A DNA stretch of 5,556 nucleotides from Acidobacteriota bacterium (lineage in GTDB: Bacteria; Acidobacteriota; Blastocatellia; Pyrinomonadales; Pyrinomonadaceae): positions 1-5,556 of the forward strand of contig QHXH01000005.1 of assembly GCA_003222855.1 (NCBI GenBank), in the 5' to 3' direction. Both the position numbers and the translations under genes were made by a program. The notes under the pieces are model-generated. The model was not told the DNA's origin, did not search any database, and saw nothing but the letters and a program-made list of their open reading frames with translations. Positions 3,817 to 5,556 of this stretch are shown one piece after another. The first letter of the stretch is position 1. Every line of letters begins with the position of its first letter.

Positions 3817-4758
3817 ATGCAAAAGCGCAAACTCGGAAAAAGTAATCTCGAAGTCTCGGCCATCGGACTCGGCTGTATGGGAATGAGTTTTTCCTACGGT
3901 CCGCCTAAAGATAAACAGGAGATGATTTCTCTTGTTCAAGCTGCCGTCGAACGCGGCGTTACATTCTTCGACACCGCCGAGGTTTACGGCCCGTTCACGA
4001 ACGAAGAGCTCGTGGGCGAAGCGCTGGCTCCGATGCGTGAGCGAGTCGCAATTGCCACCAAGTTCGGATTCAAATTTGGTCCTAAAGGTGAGCAGATTGG
4101 ACTCGATAGTCGGCCGGAGCACATCAAACAGGTTGCCGACGCTTCGCTGAAACGACTCAGGACCAATGTTATCGATCTGTTCTATCAACATCGCGTTGAC
4201 CCTAAGGTGCCAATCGAAGACATGGCCGGAGCGGTGAAGGAGTTGATTGACGAAGGAAAAGTGAAGCACTTCGGTCTGTCCGAACCGGGGGTGCAAACGA
4301 TCCGTCGGGCACACGCAGTCCAGCCGGTCACTGCGGTCCAGAACGAATACTCATTGTGGTGGAGGAAATCCGAAGAGGAAGTTTTACCCGCACTTGAGGA
4401 ACTTGGAATTGGCTTCGTCCCGTACAGTCCGTTAGGCAGAGGCTTTCTCACTGGGAAGATAAACGAACATACGACGTTCGACAGTTCAGATTTTCGCAAC
4501 ATCCTTCCGCGCTTTACCCCAGAAGCTCGAAAAGCGGCGACACCTGCGCAGATCGCACTCGCGTGGCTGTTGGCGCAAAAGCCGTGGATCGTTCCCATCC
4601 CCGGCACCACGAAGCTGAAACGCCTGGAAGAAAACATCGGAGCAGTTGCAATCGAACTTACACCCGATGATCTGCGAGAGATCGACAGCGCGGCTTCAAA
4701 GATCACGGTCCAGGGCGCTCGGTATCCGGAAAAGCTGGAGCAAATGACGGGTCGCTAA
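3817..4758 (+). CDS. Aldo/keto reductase (AKR13/YakC-like)
   Basis: A 313-residue cytoplasmic NADPH-dependent oxidoreductase that would reduce aldehydes or ketones. The (alpha/beta)8-barrel signatures are clear: LGKSNLEVSAIGLGCMGMS at the start, the catalytic tetrad Asp52, Tyr57 (FFDTAEVYGP), Lys82 (IATKFG) and His125 (FYQHRVD), then SPLGRGFLTG at 204-213, and the C-terminal cofactor-phosphate region PIPGTTKLKRLEEN at 260-273. Related proteins are usually about 328-331 residues. Here FTPEARKA (233-240) joins directly to ATPAQIALAWLL (241-252), omitting about 16-18 residues that normally form a helix (NQ.LV..L..IA type). The frame is kept. All catalytic residues remain, so activity is possible but stability may suffer. 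It has its own strong ribosome binding site and a 242-bp gap from the cupin relic, so it probably starts its own transcript. Confidence 0.93.
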   Translation: MQKRKLGKSNLEVSAIGLGCMGMSFSYGPPKDKQEMISLVQAAVERGVTFFDTAEVYGPFTNEELVGEALAPMRERVAIATKFGFKFGPKGEQIGLDSRPEHIKQVADASLKRLRTNVIDLFYQHRVDPKVPIEDMAGAVKELIDEGKVKHFGLSEPGVQTIRRAHAVQPVTAVQNEYSLWWRKSEEEVLPALEELGIGFVPYSPLGRGFLTGKINEHTTFDSSDFRNILPRFTPEARKAATPAQIALAWLLAQKPWIVPIPGTTKLKRLEENIGAVAIELTPDDLREIDSAASKITVQGARYPEKLEQMTGR

Positions 4759-4772
4759 GTCCGAGCCGGACT
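4758..4772. repeat. Short hairpin at the end of the aldo/keto reductase gene
   Basis: AGTCCG-AGC-CGGACT forms a 6-bp stem with a 3-nt loop, beginning at the last base of the stop codon. No T-run follows, so it is at best a weak or Rho-assisted termination or mRNA-end structure. The rest of the gap to 4977 holds no GTTGA array and no convincing small gene. Confidence 0.38.
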
Positions 4773-4965
4773 GGCATTCAAGATCGACAAGTACCGGGAT
4801 GAGATCTGCCCGCTTTTCCGTAAACAAAATTGTAACTTTACTTTCGCACCAGCTTTAGAGAAATTTCTGCGAGCGCCAAGCCGTTAGGCGTCTCCGCAAA
4901 AAAGAGCTCCACCTGACCCGCTTTCCGCCGGGTAACTGCGAGCGAAGGGCCCGCCCGCATAACTT

Positions 4966-4971
4966 GAGGTG
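4966..4971 (+). promoter_or_regulatory. Ribosome binding site of the alpha/beta hydrolase
   Basis: GAGGTG, 6 nt before the ATG at 4978. It supports this start, which adds a basic leader before the signal-peptide core. Confidence 0.6.
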
Positions 4972-4977
4972 TTAATT

Positions 4978-5556
4978 ATGAAAAGCTCTCGAAACATCCG
5001 GAACCATTTTCGGATAGCAGCGGAAATCAAAACACACCGCATCATTCTGGGATTGCTGCCGATCATCACATTCGTGCTCGGCTTCGGGGGAAGCGTTATC
5101 GCACAAACAGGCTCATCGGCTGCAGTGAAGAATATTGTTCTCGTCCACGGCGGTTTCGTGGACGGATCCGGGTGGGAAGGAGTTTACAAGATACTGAAGA
5201 AAGATGGCTATACGGTCGCGGTGGTTCAGAATCCGACTATCTCGCTGGCGGATGATGTTGCGGTGACCAAGCGAACGATCGCCAACCAGAACGGACCAGT
5301 GATTCTTGTCGGCCACTCGTACGGCGGCGCCGTGATCACTGAAGCGGGCAATGACCCGAAAGTTGTCGGGTTGGTTTATGTGGCCGCATTCGCTCCCGAC
5401 AAGGGCGAATCTGTATCCACGCTCATAGCGAACCCACCGCCAGGCGCTCCCCAGCCGCCGATTCTGCCGCCGCAGGATGGATATCTCTTTCTCGATAAGG
5501 CGAAGTTTCCCGCCTCATTCGCCGGAGATGTGAAACCAGACGCGGCCGCTTTCATG
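4978..5556 (+). CDS. Secreted alpha/beta-fold hydrolase, N-terminal 193 residues (runs off the window)
   Basis: The frame is open from 4978 to the window end without a stop. Residues 1-21 are basic (MKSSRNIRNHFR...KTHR), residues 22-38 are hydrophobic, and SVIAQTG offers a signal-peptidase site after Ala42, so export to the periplasm is likely. The mature part starts the alpha/beta hydrolase fold: VLVHGGFVDGSGW (54-66) with the HGG oxyanion-hole turn, QNPTISLADDV (84-94), and the nucleophile elbow GHSYGG at 112-117 with catalytic Ser114. LVYVAAFAPDKGES (132-145) follows, the usual region after strand 6. The acid and His of the triad lie beyond the window. The nearest group I recall is the esterase-like family with 'LVHGAFADGSSW ... 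GHSYGG ... ITEAGNDP'; the substrate is unknown. Separate transcription from the aldo/keto reductase (219-bp gap) is likely. Confidence 0.88.
   Translation, partial: MKSSRNIRNHFRIAAEIKTHRIILGLLPIITFVLGFGGSVIAQTGSSAAVKNIVLVHGGFVDGSGWEGVYKILKKDGYTVAVVQNPTISLADDVAVTKRTIANQNGPVILVGHSYGGAVITEAGNDPKVVGLVYVAAFAPDKGESVSTLIANPPPGAPQPPILPPQDGYLFLDKAKFPASFAGDVKPDAAAFM

Noticed and set aside
3781..4314. Minus-strand frame of 177 codons and another at 4185-4706
   Set aside because: Both are antisense shadows of the aldo/keto reductase, whose catalytic motifs and ribosome binding site are unambiguous.
4830..4859. Promoter TTGTAA - 18 bp - TTTAGA for the alpha/beta hydrolase
   Set aside because: Both boxes are weak and such matches are common in this A+T-rich stretch. 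Not strong enough to annotate.
4861..4965. Structured RNA or riboswitch before the alpha/beta hydrolase
   Set aside because: Only short imperfect stems (for example ACCCG with CGGGT near 4916-4933) are visible. I recognise no known riboswitch core and cannot support a call.

Overview
The window (about 54-55% G+C by eye) looks like accessory chromosome of a Gram-negative soil bacterium. The best taxonomic hint is the cupin at 2888-3286. It is very close, in residues and numbering, to the acidobacterial manganese hydroxynitrile lyases (Granulicella tundricola and Acidobacterium capsulatum type). Intergenic DNA rich in short GTTGA-type repeats would also fit Acidobacteriota or Verrucomicrobiota. 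This assignment is an inference, not a result.

Layout. Positions 1-775 hold a minus-strand unit: a short-chain dehydrogenase/reductase (SDR) gene, broken into two overlapping frames by an apparent internal deletion, followed after 28 bp by the first 28 codons of a DUF427-type protein that leaves the window. The SDR is divergent from a TetR-family repressor (876-1487, plus strand). The 100-bp intergenic region holds two similar operator-like sites 53 bp apart and a good SDR promoter. The plus strand then carries a PhzF-like epimerase/isomerase (1753-2667), the hydroxynitrile-lyase-like cupin (2888-3286), a 120-bp remnant of a second cupin copy (3455-3574), an aldo/keto reductase with an apparent in-frame deletion (3817-4758), and the first 193 codons of a secreted alpha/beta hydrolase (4978 to the window end).

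Function. SDR, aldo/keto reductase, cupin lyase, alpha/beta hydrolase and PhzF-like enzyme are all small-molecule enzymes, several acting on carbonyl compounds. A loose carbonyl-detoxification or secondary-metabolism cluster is plausible. The gaps between plus-strand genes are 200-500 bp and the aldo/keto reductase has its own strong ribosome binding site, so a single operon is not indicated. Only SDR/TetR/DUF427 looks like a classical regulated unit.

The most unusual content is outside the genes. Every gap from 1488 to 3816 contains short tandem arrays of a degenerate GTTGAG-like unit, with an 8-bp period in the first gap and a 7-bp period in the later ones, and one array is inverted so that it can fold back. 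The gaps at 776-875 and 4759-4977 lack them. The cupin duplication remnant and the two internal gene deletions suggest a locus undergoing recombination and decay, although assembly error cannot be excluded. I see no tRNA, rRNA, CRISPR array, transposase or prophage gene, and no convincing novel multi-gene system.
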